Origin: Caenorhabditis remanei
Lineage: Eukaryota > Nematoda > Chromadorea > Rhabditida > Rhabditidae
Assembly (NCBI RefSeq): GCF_010183535.1
Contig: NW_026526124.1
Location: forward strand, 62,001-126,000
Length of the DNA stretch: 64,000 bases
Direction of reading: 5' to 3'
The translations under genes were made by a program, and so were the position numbers. Below the pieces are notes generated by a model. The model made no database searches. It worked only from the letters and a program-made list of their open reading frames with translations, and was not told the origin of the DNA. Positions 1-11,311 of the stretch are shown in pieces. Position 1 is the stretch's first letter. Every line of letters begins with the position of its first letter.

Positions 1-810
1 GTTTTTTCCAATCCACAAAATGATACGACACTTTCCATTTTTTGCATTATTTCTTTACTTTTCTTTGCATCGATCAGATCAAAACCGTGTTTTCTGCTAT
101 TTTATTGCTCTTTACATTAATGGGTCCAAAACAATTGCCGGCCGATAATGAAAAATGCCAGATGGACCCTCAAACTGCACAGAACTCATCAACCAGTCAA
201 ATTTCAAAAGAAACAACCTGTTCGGGAGGTACACTCTGTCCATAGGTTGTGATTCCTGTAGATTATGGGGCGAAGATTATTTTAGAATGACATCCACGCT
301 TTTGGACCGACACAAACGCAGAACCGTGCAGTTTGCTCCGAATTTAAGATCCACATGCTCTTAAAATCAATGTCAAAATGAGCTTTCTCGTGTCTGCAGA
401 AACTTTTTATTGAGTTTTAGTTGAAAATCAGATTGGGAAACTCAGAGAAATGTGAAACGCATCGGCTATAACAAAGGTTTATCGTAATAACCTCCTAAAT
501 TTGCCAAAAACTTACAAAGACGAAACTGAAGTTGAGTGAGGGTTACGGTGACTCCTCATTAAACTGAAAACCGGCTTATTCTTTTTGCAAATCATGTCGG
601 CATTCTCGGTATTCAACTGTGTTGTCATAATTAAGTTTTTACTTGTTGTTAATTATGATTTGAAAACCGCATTCCACTTCAATGAGCTTACCGTAACCAT
701 CACTCAACTTCAGTTTCGTCTTTGTAAGTTTTTGGCAAATTTAGGAGGTTATTACGATCAACCTTTGTTATAGCCGATGCGTTTCACATTTCTCTGAGTT
801 TCCCAATCTG

Positions 811-1473
811 TTTTGTGCCCATAAAAGAAGGGTTAGTCCCTTTAGGAGCACAAGCCAGGCAGGGTAGACATGAAGGGTGATAGATAACGGAGAGGAAGTG
901 AAGGGAACGAAGAGACGACGGAGATAGTAAGGAGAGACGGTGACGAGAGGACTAAGAGAGTGTGTGATTAGAAGAAGGATAGAGAGAATACTAAGTTTAT
1001 AGTGATTTTAGGCCTAAGTGTATGAAGAAGTGAGAAACCTGAAAAGAGAGAGAGAACGAAGAATTGGTGGTAATTATATAGATTTATTATTGTGGTTAAA
1101 GTGAGAACGCTTGGTGATTCGCGTTGTGAATGTTATTTATTATCATATTAGAAAACATATTAAATTAGGGAAAAACGTGAGAGACGTGACAGCGGTCCGT
1201 CGTCGTTCCAACCGATCCGATTCAAACTTGCCTCCGTCGACGGCAGCCCATCTCCACGGCAAGTGAGTCGCGACGCAGAGAAATGCCCAGCAGAGCGCGG
1301 AAGCAGCAGGACAGTGCAGAGGAAAACAGAAGGAGGCGATTCCAGGGAAAAGGACGACGGGGAAGCTGAAAAGGGGGGTTAGAAGGGTGGAGCTTTGCTC
1401 CTTTTAACTGTTTGTGTGTTTAGGTATTATTATGTATCGTACACGACTTGTGAAATCAAGGGATTTCACAACA
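811..1473 (-). repeat. 3' LTR of element 1
   Basis: This 663-bp repeat is near-identical to 6282-6944. Just inside it (1474-1485) the minus strand reads purine-rich CGGGGAG, a plausible polypurine tract for plus-strand priming. Confidence 0.88.
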
Positions 1474-1504
1474 CTCCCCGGGCGGGCGGCTCCGGCTAAT
1501 GGAA

Positions 1505-1708
1505 TTAGTCGGAGGAACCCAGTCCGTGTGTATTCAGACCATCCACATTGCGTTGCTTTGCATGCAGATTTTCTGGACACCTTCCTGTTAGTTCTTCATC
1601 TGCTATCATTTCACCGAGTAATGCTTCGGCTTTTGTGAAGATGTATTCAGGTGTGAGTGTTCTGTTCTCTCTTTTAGCTGCGCATTTTTGTCTTACTATA
1701 AATGGCAT
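1505..1708 (-). pseudogene. Continuation of element 1 gag after an in-frame UGA
   Basis: It is in the same frame as the gag-like ORF and begins directly after its UGA (1711-1709), with ATG as the very next codon. The 67 codons look like the end of a DUF1759 domain (TPEYIFTKAEALLGEM). The UGA may be an inactivating mutation, a readthrough stop, or a stop/restart site; the sequence alone cannot decide. Confidence 0.5.
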
Positions 1709-3583
1709 TCAAGCTAGGAGGGAAAGGGTGGCTTGGTGATCAAAGAACAGTGGATCTGCTTCATTTATTTGGTCATAAAGTTGCCGAGATGCTCTGAGGT
1801 TGCGAATGAAGTTCTCAGAATTATCTGATACCACTCTTACTTTTTCGAGCTCTCGGACCAGACTTCTAACGCTGACGTGGTCTAGATATACTCTATCGAG
1901 ATTTTGAAATGTGATGAGGATTGCCTTTTTGGCGTCGTTTACGAGTGAACGGTGTACTGCTGCTTTTCCAGTCACTTTTTCGAGAAGGGTGTCTCTGACG
2001 ATGTCTAAATCAGTGTCTCCTTGAGTTGCCATTTTGTTAAATAGCGATCTGAATTTTGGGTAGTAAGTTTTGTCTCCTGAGAATGGAGCGCAGTGTCTGA
2101 AATGATCGAAAAGTCCCTCGCTTATCGAGCTGTCCATGTATCTTTCTCCTCTATTATTGGAGTCTCTGCTGCTGTTTGTTTCCTTTTTTGGATCTGGTAG
2201 GAAGCTTTCTTGTTGTTGCTGAGACTTTGCCTTCTTCGGAGTAGAAGAATCAGTTGGCCAGTGGTTTTCTGCTGAGTTAGAATTCATTAGAAATCGTAGT
2301 TCCAATTCCTTTTCCTTTTGCCTTATCTCAGCATCTTCATGTTTCTTTCGTCGCATTGGACAGTTGAAATACTCATGCAGAAGAGATGTGCATTCTGTAC
2401 ACCTTCCCGTGGAGGCGCAGTAACGCATTAGCATTTCTTTACTCACAGTACAAGCTGCGAGTAGATGTCTGCCTTCACAGAGCTCGCATATAGATGTTCT
2501 CTGTTGTCGTATGGCTGCTTCGATGTTATTGTTTATCTTTGAATTTTGTTGCTGGTTGGATTCACCCACAAAGCGCGCATAGTTTTGAAGAAACCGTTGC
2601 TGATTTGAAACGTATTCATTGTTGTGACTTCGCGAGTGATTCAGGTTAGCGAATGGGTTTTGCATAGTACGAGCATCTTGTGAATTTCCTCTGTATACCG
2701 AATGATTCTGTTGTCTGGAATGTTCGGTGTGAAATAGATATCTTGTCGCGTTGTGTGATTGTTGATTACTGTAGTTGGTGGTGTTATCGAAGAGTTGTTG
2801 TACTCTTGGGTTACGGAAGTTTGTATTGAAGTAAGTGTCTGATATATTTTCGGGTGCTCTGTTAATTCCTTGGTAATGGGTATTTCTTCCCGTATTCATA
2901 AGGATCGGTGTTTCTGGTATCTGGTTTGGTTGAGAGTAAGCCGAGTTAATTTCCTCGGGGCTGGTTAATACAGCACTTGGTATTTGGTTTGGGTTGTTAT
3001 GGTGAGGTAGTGGGCTGGTGATAGGTGTGGATGATACAAAGATGAGAGGTGGTGATACCTCTTCTTTTTCTTCTTGGAGGGTGGCCTCCTCGAAGAAGCG
3101 TTCCATCTCTTCCAAAATTTCTTGTGGAGAAGCTGGATCGCTTATATTTAGCTTATAGGATACAGTATACTCAGTAATGATACGAAGAAGATCGATGATG
3201 ACATCTTTCTTTTTATTGAGTGATAATACAGAACTTTGGACTAATACTAAACTTAAATCTTCGGCCTCTGTGGGGTTGATTCCCGTGGCTCTAGCCTCAG
3301 ACTTAGCTTTATCTATCTTAGTCCCTAGTAAACCCGGTAGCTCACCGATTTCCTGGATTATTCTTTGAAGACTTCCAGCTAGGTGAGGTGCATTTACATG
3401 ATCGATTGTTGGTGAAGAGGAGATTTCCGATTCCGCGAAGTCTCGGAGTTCTTGCTGCTCACGCTGCCAGAGACGTGCACCTTGGATGACAGCGTTGCAT
3501 TTCTTGACGAAAGTGGTGAGGAAGGCTTGAATTACGCCGACGTGCTGTTTCGCAGAACGAGGGGCAGAGCGACGAGAGTTCAT
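1709..3583 (-). CDS. Gag-like protein of element 1 (zinc knuckles ahead of the capsid-like domain)
   Basis: This 624-residue frame is rich in Asn and Gln in its middle third. A BEL-type Cys/His cluster lies at about residues 362-405 (CELC, later CTEC, H, C). A DUF1759-like capsid region follows at about 498-624, recognisable from the FSGDKTYYPKFRSLF and VTGKAAVH stretches. In the gags of elements 2 and 3, as usual for BEL/Pao, capsid comes first and knuckles second, so the order here is reversed. The frame stops at a UGA inside the DUF1759-like region and stays open for 67 more codons. Family assignment is by pattern. The start is the first Met of the frame; a 2.7-kb untranslated leader lies upstream. 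Confidence 0.7.
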   Translation of the reverse strand: MNSRRSAPRSAKQHVGVIQAFLTTFVKKCNAVIQGARLWQREQQELRDFAESEISSSPTIDHVNAPHLAGSLQRIIQEIGELPGLLGTKIDKAKSEARATGINPTEAEDLSLVLVQSSVLSLNKKKDVIIDLLRIITEYTVSYKLNISDPASPQEILEEMERFFEEATLQEEKEEVSPPLIFVSSTPITSPLPHHNNPNQIPSAVLTSPEEINSAYSQPNQIPETPILMNTGRNTHYQGINRAPENISDTYFNTNFRNPRVQQLFDNTTNYSNQQSHNATRYLFHTEHSRQQNHSVYRGNSQDARTMQNPFANLNHSRSHNNEYVSNQQRFLQNYARFVGESNQQQNSKINNNIEAAIRQQRTSICELCEGRHLLAACTVSKEMLMRYCASTGRCTECTSLLHEYFNCPMRRKKHEDAEIRQKEKELELRFLMNSNSAENHWPTDSSTPKKAKSQQQQESFLPDPKKETNSSRDSNNRGERYMDSSISEGLFDHFRHCAPFSGDKTYYPKFRSLFNKMATQGDTDLDIVRDTLLEKVTGKAAVHRSLVNDAKKAILITFQNLDRVYLDHVSVRSLVRELEKVRVVSDNSENFIRNLRASRQLYDQINEADPLFFDHQATLSLLA

Positions 3584-6268
3584 AGCCGGGAAAGCACGAA
3601 AATCAGAAGAGATTCTGAAAAATCTGTAAAGTATTGATTAGAAAGAGGGGAAAGGTCTTAATGACCGAACGAGGAGAAGGAGAAAGGGAAAGAGAGAAAA
3701 CGAAACACAGCGGTATAGAAACATAGAGGTTTTGCATCACAGAGTAGCAGTCGTCAGGTATCAATAGTTCGTATCTCGAGTTACGGTGGATTGTGTCAAG
3801 AGTTATCCCTTCTGCGCAGAAGGGCTAATGAGAGAGAGTTGCCGAAGGTTTCGTGGTGTCGACTCCACTAAACCTTGTCTCTCTGCATAGTGTTTCTTGT
3901 TGGTGTTATCCTTTAATTATTGGTAGCTGATCCTACTTTTAACCGGGGGGCGTCCATGGGCGGGAGAGGCCCAACTTTAAGAGTTAGACATCCTTTACGG
4001 GAGAGGTCTAGTGTAACATAAGAGTAAGACATGTTGACGAAGTGTTCAACTTTCTTTGAGTTTATTTCTAAACCTCGACATATGTCTAATGATAACAAAC
4101 ATAAAGCTAGTAGTCCCTCAGGGAGGTTGAGCCTCATACGGTGATCTACTAACAGTTTTAACAGGTTTGAATGGATATGAGTGGGGATGACACCATAGTA
4201 TGTTACCGGTACTGGTATACTGAGAGGGTAGAGATAGGGGAAGGGGGACAAGGAGAGGAAAGACATTAAAGAGAAGGAGGGATAGGGTATACGAGAGAGA
4301 AGATTACTAGAAAAATTTAATAGAAGATAAAAGGATGTTGATTATTAGATGGGAAGATGTGAAGAGTGGAAGTGACTTCATCGTCCGGTTGGAATCGGTG
4401 GACGAATCGGTTGATCTGTAAAACAGATGTGTTAATTTCGGAAGCGACGTGTTTCAGTCGATGTTTTATTTCGTGCTGGGTGATTTGTCAGCGATTATAT
4501 TATGTTTGGTGAATTCTGCTGTGTTCTTTATCAGCAGTTATGTTCGGGTTTGGGGTGAAAGTGGACTTGAAGAGGTTTATGGCGGTTAAGAGGAACTAAG
4601 AGAATAAAGAAAATAAGGAGGAAGAGTGGAGAAGAGAACAGAGAGGAATTATGGTAATTGGGCTTTGAATATTGTTAATTCGGGCTGGTTGATGATTGTT
4701 ATTACTCGATTATTGTTGTAATCGACGGATCTGGCTAATATGTCACTTAAATAATGAGATAGTGTTCTAATAACTTGTTATTGAGAACTGATATTAAGAT
4801 AATCGCTCGTTGTTACGGCTTTTTTGTGAGAAAGATAAATAATTCGGAATTTTTCTTAGCTTTTTTATCTTTTTCATATTGATTTTTTGAGAGTTTTGAA
4901 AGAAATACTTACATTGGGCTTATTCTCCTTTTGTTTTGATGTTGTTGTGCTTTGTCTTCGATGGAGAAGACTCGGTAGACATCTGTTCGGTTGGAAAAGG
5001 AGAGAGAGAGAGAGATTGTGATGAGAATAGGAAAACAGGTTGTTCGAAAAACTTGATGAGATTTTCGAGAGAAAATTATATGCGATTAAACTGCTGAGAG
5101 AAAGTGATGTTCTCTTTGAATTTCGAAATTATAGCTCTTTTTATGTTTGTTTTTGTCTATGTGTGGGGAGAGATAGGGATTAAGGTGGTAAACAGGTTGA
5201 TTGAAGGAATTCGACGAGATTTTCGAGAAAAAAGGGTTTTTAGAAAAAATTATGCGATTAAACTGATGAGAGAATGTAATATTTCCGAAATTTTTTCGAA
5301 TTTCGAAATATTTCCGAATTTCGAAATTATTGCTCATTTTTAAATTTTGAAAACTACTGTAGAGCGTGCGCCTTTGAATGTTGTTGCGTCTGTTATACAC
5401 TTATGCGTTGTTCATACATTTGTGCTTTAAGGAGCGTCTTGTGCGTCCAAGGAGCGTGCGCGCTACGCACTACTATCACACGATGATTATCGATTAATTG
5501 AAGGGGATATTTGGAGATGATGCGTGTAAAGATGAATGGGAAATAGTGTGTAGAATCCATTTTCAGAACGATTTTTAGAAATTCAGAGTTTTATGTCCAA
5601 TGACGACGGATATAAGCAGAAATGAATGGTTTTCGGAGTCTATTTTGACAGCGCACTTGTGGTGGATGTGATATTACGAAGGGATTCGAGTTTTCGGACT
5701 AGTTTGAGACTGTTTACTGTGTCTGTCTTGCTGAGCGTTCTGAATGGTTTCTGATGGTTACTGTGAAAGAGGAATAACGTCTTCTGCTTTGGAGTATTGG
5801 TTCAGAAGGAATGTGAATGAGATGTTATTAGCACGATGAAATTTGAATTTTTATGCATATTTTTCTGATTTTTAGTGATTTGTAACGCTAATTTTAACGA
5901 AATTCTGGCGTATTTGATTGCTTTTGCTATCGATTTTGCTCTAATTGCTCTATAATTTAAGTTTCTCATGAATAAGTTTGAAATTTGGATGTGCGACTGA
6001 GATTTCGGTATTTTTAGCGTTAATCGCTCATTTTTATTCGAAAATAGTCATTTTCTGGCTGAAATTGTGGTATTTCAGTTTGAAATGCTTTCGCTTTTAT
6101 TTGGAATAGTTTAAAGTTACATTGTTTTTGGTGAAAGATGGTGATCGGGGGTGCTTTTCCGATAAAGGTGAGAGGATATCGATTTTTGCAGTGATGCAAT
6201 TTTTTGATTTGGGTGAATGATTCACGTCAGTGATGACGGTTCAGTGGTATGCTCGAGTTCGTAAAAAA
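3584..6268 (-). other. Long leader of element 1
   Basis: This is 2.7 kb between the primer site and gag. It contains a 117-residue minus-strand frame (4266-3913) with no recognisable family. It also contains an imperfect duplication of about 110-150 bp (near 5020-5130 and 5190-5340), both copies with GATTTTCGAGA and TTTCGAAATTAT. I see no enzyme remnants. It may be a degenerate former coding region or a packaging leader. Confidence 0.5.
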
Positions 6269-6281
6269 GGGAGATGCACCA
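6269..6281 (-). other. Primer binding site of element 1
   Basis: Directly next to the 5' LTR the minus strand reads TGGTGCATCTCCC. TGG is the complement of a tRNA CCA end, and TGGTGCATC would pair with a tRNA ending GATGCACCA, as many eukaryotic glycine tRNAs do (tRNA identity is inferred). The same TGGTGCAT core opens the primer site of elements 2 and 3. Confidence 0.6.
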
Positions 6282-6944
6282 TTTTGTGCCCATAAAGGAA
6301 GGGTTAGTCCCTTTAGGAGCACAAGCCAGGCAGGGTAGACATGAAGGGTGATAGATAACGGAGAGGAAGTGAAGGGAACGAAGAGACGACGGAGATAGTA
6401 AGGAGAGACGGTGACGAGAGGACTAAGAGAGTGTGTGATTAGAAGAAGGATAGAGAGAATACTAAGTTTATAGTGATTTTAGGCCTAAGTGTATGAAGAA
6501 GTGAGAAACCTGAAAAGAGAGAGAGAACGAAGAATTGGTGGTAATTATATAGATTTATTATTGTGGTTAAAGTGAGAACGCTTGGTGATTCGCGTTGTGA
6601 ATGTTATTTATTATCATATTAGAAAACATATTAAATTAGGGAAAAACGTGAGAGACGTGACAGCGGTCCGTCGTCGTTCCAACCGATCCGATTCAAACTT
6701 GCCTCCGTCGACGGCAGCCCATCTCCACGGCAAGTGAGTCGCGACGCAGAGAAATGTCCAGCAGAGCGCGGAAGCAGCAGGACAGTGCAGAGGAAAACAG
6801 AAGGAGGCGATTCCAGGGAAAAGGACGACGGGGAAGCTGAAAAGGGGGGTTAGAAGGGTGGAGCTTTGCTCCTTTTAACTGTTTGTGTGTTTAGGTATTA
6901 TTATGTATCGTACACGACTTGTGAAATCAAGGGATTTCACAACA
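6282..6944 (-). repeat. 5' LTR of element 1
   Basis: This 663-bp repeat is near-identical to 811-1473 and starts (minus strand) TGTTGTGAAATC. It is the upstream LTR for minus-strand transcription. Confidence 0.88.
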
Positions 6945-7478
6945 ATCTGATTTTCAAATAAAACTCAATAAAAAGTTTCTGCAGACACGAGAAAGCTCAT
7001 TTTGACAAGAGCATGTGGATCTTAAATTCGGAGCAAACTGCACGGTTCTGCGTTTGTGTCGGTCCAAAAGCGTGGATGTCATTCCAAAATACTCTTCGTA
7101 CCATAATCTACGGGAATCACAACCTATGGACAGAGTGTACCTCCCGAACAGGTTGTTTCTTTTGAAATTTGACTGGTTGATGAGTTTTCTGCAGTTTGAG
7201 TGTCCATCTGGCATTTTTCATTCGGCCGGCAATTGTTTTGGACCCATTAATGTAAAGAGCAATAAAATAGCAGAAAACACGGTTTTGATCTGATCGATGC
7301 AAAGAAAAGTGAAGAAATAATGCAAAAAATGGAAAGTGTCGTATCATTTTGTGGATTGGAAAAAACGAAAAAATTGAAAAATTGGAATTTTCTCAATTCG
7401 CTATATCAAGCAATCATTTCTCATTTTTGAGATTTTCGAAATTTTCAAGGGTGGCGTATCATTATGTGGAGCACTGTA

Positions 7479-7870
7479 GAATAAAACAGAAGAGTTTTGG
7501 AAAAGTATATAACGCAAACTGTTTATTTAGCCAATTTCAGAGTCACAGACTTTCCGGGTCAATCTCCACATAAAAGTTGATGTCCATAAGACAGTAGGTA
7601 ACACAGTCAGCTTTTAACCAATTAGCTGACCATAGCAGTGTATGAGGGAAAATAATGAATTGGCGGGTTGAGACATTTAGGAATGGTAATTTCAGGCAAA
7701 AATATCGTATGAATCAATTTCATTCGTTTTAAAAGACAAAAACACAAATTACAATAATATGTATTGAAATAAAAATAATACAAGTAGTTTGAAATCTTTG
7801 AATTTGTAGAGATGCTGAAGTACCATGCTTCCTTTCTCTGACTATCACTGGCACAACTACGATTTGGAGT
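7479..7870. other. Non-coding stretch
   Basis: This is AT-rich sequence to the right of the foldback transposon. A minus-strand frame of about 56 codons ends with a TGA near 7560, but it has no clear start or splice context. No gene is called. Confidence 0.4.
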
Positions 7871-7999
7871 TCAAATCCATTTCACATCTTTTTTTTCCAG
7901 TTTTGGCACAATAATTGATTTTCCAGCCACTGGCATCCAGAGATAACGACGCTGTTGATTCACAAATCTTCTGTTTCTTTTTCTTTCTGGACAATCACA
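7871..7999 (-). CDS. Probable terminal exon of an unrecognised minus-strand gene
   Basis: A strong acceptor (ATTTTCAG ending at 8000) is followed by 42 codons and a TGA. The peptide starts CDCPERKRNRRF, is basic, and contains LWMPVAGKSIIVPKL. A possible donor GTGAGTTGG lies about 68 nt upstream, but I could not connect upstream exons with confidence. No family is recognised. Confidence 0.45.
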   Translation of the reverse strand, partial: CDCPERKRNRRFVNQQRRYLWMPVAGKSIIVPKLEKKDVKWI

Positions 8000-9174
8000 C
8001 TGAAAATAAATCGTGATTGGTTGATGCTCTTCTTTTTCATGCTGGTTTTTGCTTTAAACCAACTCACAAACATGCAGCAGCTTAAGTCAATAAAAAAGTG
8101 AACAAATGAGAACAAAAATATGAGTCATTTACAAGAATTTGATGAAAAATATCAAAGTTGACTTTTGAACACATTTGAAAATTATCATTTTCACTTGGCT
8201 ACAAAAACTCAAGTAACCCTTTTTTATATAGAAAAAAGCTTACCTGGTAGAATAAAATCAAAATGTACGAATATTCAGAAAAAAGCAATAAGAATTTCAA
8301 AAAAATAGATGAGAAAAACGACACTATTCCGTTAAGCATCGAGAGGGAAAATGAAAACTGATTCAATTTTCATTCGACCAAAAGTACAGTTTTCTCTTTG
8401 TCTCGTTTATCTATGCAAAACGACACGTCAGCTAGAATAACAATTGCCAGCACTAGATGCTTGATGTTTCATCAATAGCCCTGGACGTCCCTTTTTTCGA
8501 AAGTAGACAGAATTTGCAGGATGATAAGAATTGAATATACAGAACATGTCTTGTCGATTTTAGATGATCCTTAAAAAGAACTGTAAAAACATCTTTTTTT
8601 CTTGAAAATGGGATCTGCTCTCAAAAATGGACACTTTTTGAGATCAGATCTCAACTTTGAAAAAAAAAAAACTAAAAACTGGATTCAGCGTTGTTCGACG
8701 TCTTGTTTATTGTGAGATAAAGAGATGAACCAAAAACATACAGAAAAAGTATAATTGCGTAAAATCAGAACTGGCAAAATAAATACATCCAAAAATTATG
8801 GTGAAAAACCTTCCAGTAACTGAAAGGAAAACCATAGCGCAGTGTTAATTTGCCTATCCAATAAAAGAGTAATACATGCATAAATAAACGAAAATGATAT
8901 GAGTTTCTTTGACATTTGATCACCCTCAGGAATTTTACTATTTCTATCGTTTTAGAGACTCCATTTTCAACAAAAATCATGATGAAAAACTTCATATTTG
9001 TAAAAAACAGATTCTTCTATTTTGAAGGTTAAAATTTTTGCGAAAGAATAAGAAACTGCTCACTTTTTGAGCGTCTCAATAGTTTTTCATTTTGATAAAC
9101 ATCAAAATGATTCAGATCTTTAGAAATTACTTCAAGAGGGACCAAATATCAATGAAACGCATTGTAGATGTGGA
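8000..9174. other. AT-rich region, probably introns or upstream sequence of the neighbouring minus-strand gene
   Basis: There are no convincing exons. The longest frame (76 codons, minus, 8765-8995) is hydrophobic and lacks a splice context. Short runs of A and T are frequent. Confidence 0.35.
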
Positions 9175-10148
9175 TCAATCATCGAAATAATCTGGATTGA
9201 TTGGAACGCGGACATTGTTGACGTAGAGCTTGTGTATTATTCCAATCCTGTAAAATAGCATGAATATTCAAAATATCTGTGCATAAGTGTATTTTTATCT
9301 GTGTATCTGTGCAATCGGAATATTTATGTGGACTCACAAATAGATATAATGATGATTAGTTTTTCAGTGCGATTGTTCATCCAACTACCCAAATAATGAA
9401 CTCACTCGATGTTTCCGCTACCGATGGCCACAATTTTGCACGGCGTTCCTTGTGGGCCAACGGTGAAGGAAGTGACAGTTTCATCATCGAGAAACTCCCC
9501 CTGAAAACCGTTTTTGATTATTACAGATCAAACTTTAATAAAAGCAGTGTCATAAATGTGAAACGTCATACTTACGGTAGTTGGGACAAGAACGCCATTT
9601 GCGGTTACGTCCATTGTGCTTTTATCTGTAGTTTGCTAATTAAATAAAATCGCTTTGAGTTCACAAACCAACCTAAATCAACTTGCCACTCAACTGCATT
9701 AATAAAAACCTTCCATGATTGCCAACGTCGGTGGTGTTCCTTTTTATAATCCTTCAGTAACTTTCCGTCAACCTGAAAACATTTTTTTTTGAGGTGGTAG
9801 TAATCACTTCTCGGAATCTCACTTTTAATGCGTACATTAAAAGCGTAGGATCGGCGGCCTTCACCATGACTCGACATTGAAGAGTTTCCACTTGGAATGA
9901 TGCTTTTCCAGTAATTTTGTATTGTCCTGTTCGGAACAATTCCTGAACGAAAACACAAATTATATTTCACAAAAATGACAACAATATTCTATCTAATCTT
10001 AGATTTTCATTGATATAACTCCTGAACTCACATTCCCATCAACACGAAGAACTCTGACTCCAGTTCTCTCTCCGTGTTCGAATTCGACAACATGAACTTT
10101 AGATTTGATTGGAATTTTCCACAAGATCACATCTTCTGAATTGGACAT
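9175..10148 (-). CDS. FAIM-family protein (Fas apoptotic inhibitory molecule-like), six exons
   Basis: Exons by splice consensus are 10148-10032, 9942-9823, 9772-9673, 9625-9576, 9500-9406 and 9247-9175. The start is the ATG at 10148, chosen because an acceptor (TTTTTAG) lies about 30 nt upstream. FAIM hallmarks occur in order: VVEFEHGERTGVRVLRVDG, FRTGQYKITGKASF, VDGKLLKDY, MDVTANG, GEFLDD, then a last exon with the IIHKLYVNN motif. FAIM proteins are small soluble beta-rich proteins, linked in vertebrates to protection from cell death and protein aggregation; a nematode role is not established here. The gene appears intact. Element 2 sits about 380 bp upstream in the same orientation and could supply a read-through promoter. 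Confidence 0.85.
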
Positions 10149-10526
10149 AACGATACCAAACGTCGAGACAACTAAAAATGTTTTCACAGATAAAAATGAT
10201 CAATAAAACCTTTTTTTTAAAGCTCTCTTTCAATAGTAGATAAAAGAAAACGTAAATAATAACAGAAGAACTAGTTTATGAAAACAATGAAATATTGAAA
10301 TAGCATCTTGTTGCTCTACTTATCGGGACAGCTTATCAACAGAAAATGACACGAGGGCACTTAGAGAAGAGAGAAAATGAAGAGAAAATGTGAGCACATA
10401 TTAGGTTCTTGTCATAAGGCTTAATTATAGACGCGTTGTTTTGAAGTCTCAAAAATTAGTAATACTCAAACAACACCTTATTAGGTATGTAGTATGATCG
10501 ATACTCACACTTTGCGCCTACCCGAT
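10149..10526. promoter_or_regulatory. Upstream region of the FAIM-family gene, truncated by element 2
   Basis: This is AT-rich sequence between the start codon and the 3' LTR of element 2. It contains the probable trans-splice acceptor near 10175-10182. The target duplication CCGAT is at 10522-10526. No other gene is seen. Confidence 0.45.
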
Positions 10527-11033
10527 TGTCGGGACCCCTAGATTCTCTAGAGTCTCCGGTAAATCGGTGTATAAGGGTTCAGTGGTATTTGTTGTTTATT
10601 AGGAAGAATAAAATGTAGTAGAATAAAATGGGGTGAAAAAGGGGGAAGAATGCGATGGGGAAAGGTAGAAGAGGGAGTTTTGGACGGGGGAACTCTTTGC
10701 TTCAGGGAAGCGCTAAATCATACCAAAGTACAGAATACAAGAGTATTTATAGTCAAGAAGACCGGTGCCTAATTGTTGCCAAATTGTTGCGTTGCCAAGG
10801 CCATCCTTCGTCCTCAAAAAACCATAAGAAGGTAATTGACGTGCCGATGCGGGAAAGCAATTGAGGCGAAACGAGAAGGTTTCGCTTGAGTAGGTGGGAG
10901 GATAATTACTTCAATAGATGGAAGGGAGGGCACGATTCGGAGGAAAGTGAAAGTGGTTGAAGATGGAAAAAATGATGCAACAATTATAGAATAATTATGG
11001 AACAATTATAAATCGCGTCCGCTGGGCGCGACA
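10527..11033 (-). repeat. 3' LTR of element 2
   Basis: It matches 22994-23500 in length and sequence. Inside it (11034 onward) the minus strand reads CCCGGGAG next to the LTR, a short polypurine-like tract also found in elements 1 and 3. Confidence 0.92.
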
Positions 11034-11271
11034 CTCCCGGGCGGCAATGATTGTGTGATAAGAGATAGAGCAAGAAAGAGTGGAAGGAAAAACAGCTGAC
11101 TGGGGAAGAAAGGGAATTGAAAAAATGGGGAAACTTGGGGAATGCTTTTAAGAAAATTACATAAAAAGTTTCAAGGAACTGGGGAAGATAAATGTGATAT
11201 AATAAAAATACATAAAAGAAAAATGGCGGATTTCCGTCATCTTCCGGCGCCTACGCGATCGAGACGGCGGG

Positions 11272-11278
11272 TATAAAA
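11272..11278 (+). promoter_or_regulatory. TATA box of the antisense gene pair
   Basis: TATAAAA lies 34 bp before the start codon at 11312, in a GC-rich patch, on the strand opposite to the retroelement genes. This suggests an independent promoter rather than expression from the LTR. Confidence 0.5.
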
Positions 11279-11311
11279 GAGCTACTGTATTTTATTTTAT
11301 CATCATTGGAA

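Larger units (their letters stand above)
811..6944 (-). mobile_element. LTR element 1: gag-only (non-autonomous) BEL/Pao-like retrotransposon
   Basis: Two 663-bp direct repeats (811-1473 and 6282-6944) enclose a 4.8-kb interior. The element is flanked by a 5-bp target duplication ATCTG (806-810 and 6945-6949) and lies inside the foldback transposon, so it is the younger insertion. On the minus strand the LTR begins TGTTGTG, and a primer-binding-like site follows the 5' LTR. The interior holds a gag-like frame but no protease, reverse transcriptase or integrase, so it would need enzymes from another element. I saw two base differences between the LTRs (near 826 and 1286), which suggests a fairly recent insertion. 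Confidence 0.88.
1..7476. mobile_element. Foldback (palindromic) DNA transposon, interrupted by LTR element 1; left end outside the window
   Basis: Bases 1-430 are the reverse complement of about 6945-7360, and 431-546 are the reverse complement of about 690-810, so once the LTR element at 811-6944 is removed the sequence folds on itself around a short loop near 547-690. The right end appears to be at 7476, where a CACTG terminus is followed by TA; this suggests a Tc1/mariner-type TA target (inference). The matching left terminus would lie about 115-125 bases before position 1. Short frames inside the arms (for example near 42-364 and 6954-7347) are mirror images of each other and are not genes. 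Confidence 0.7.

Noticed and set aside
3913..4266. 117-codon frame in the leader of element 1 as a separate gene
   Set aside because: No homology, no acceptor and no expected place in a BEL element; described only as part of the leader.
9396..9647. 83-codon plus-strand frame
   Set aside because: It lies antisense over exons 4 and 5 of the FAIM-family gene, whose splice sites and motifs are clear.
10655..11005. Frames of 69 and 63 codons inside the LTRs of element 2 (also at 23122-23472)
   Set aside because: They repeat exactly because the LTRs match; no start context, domain or splice support.
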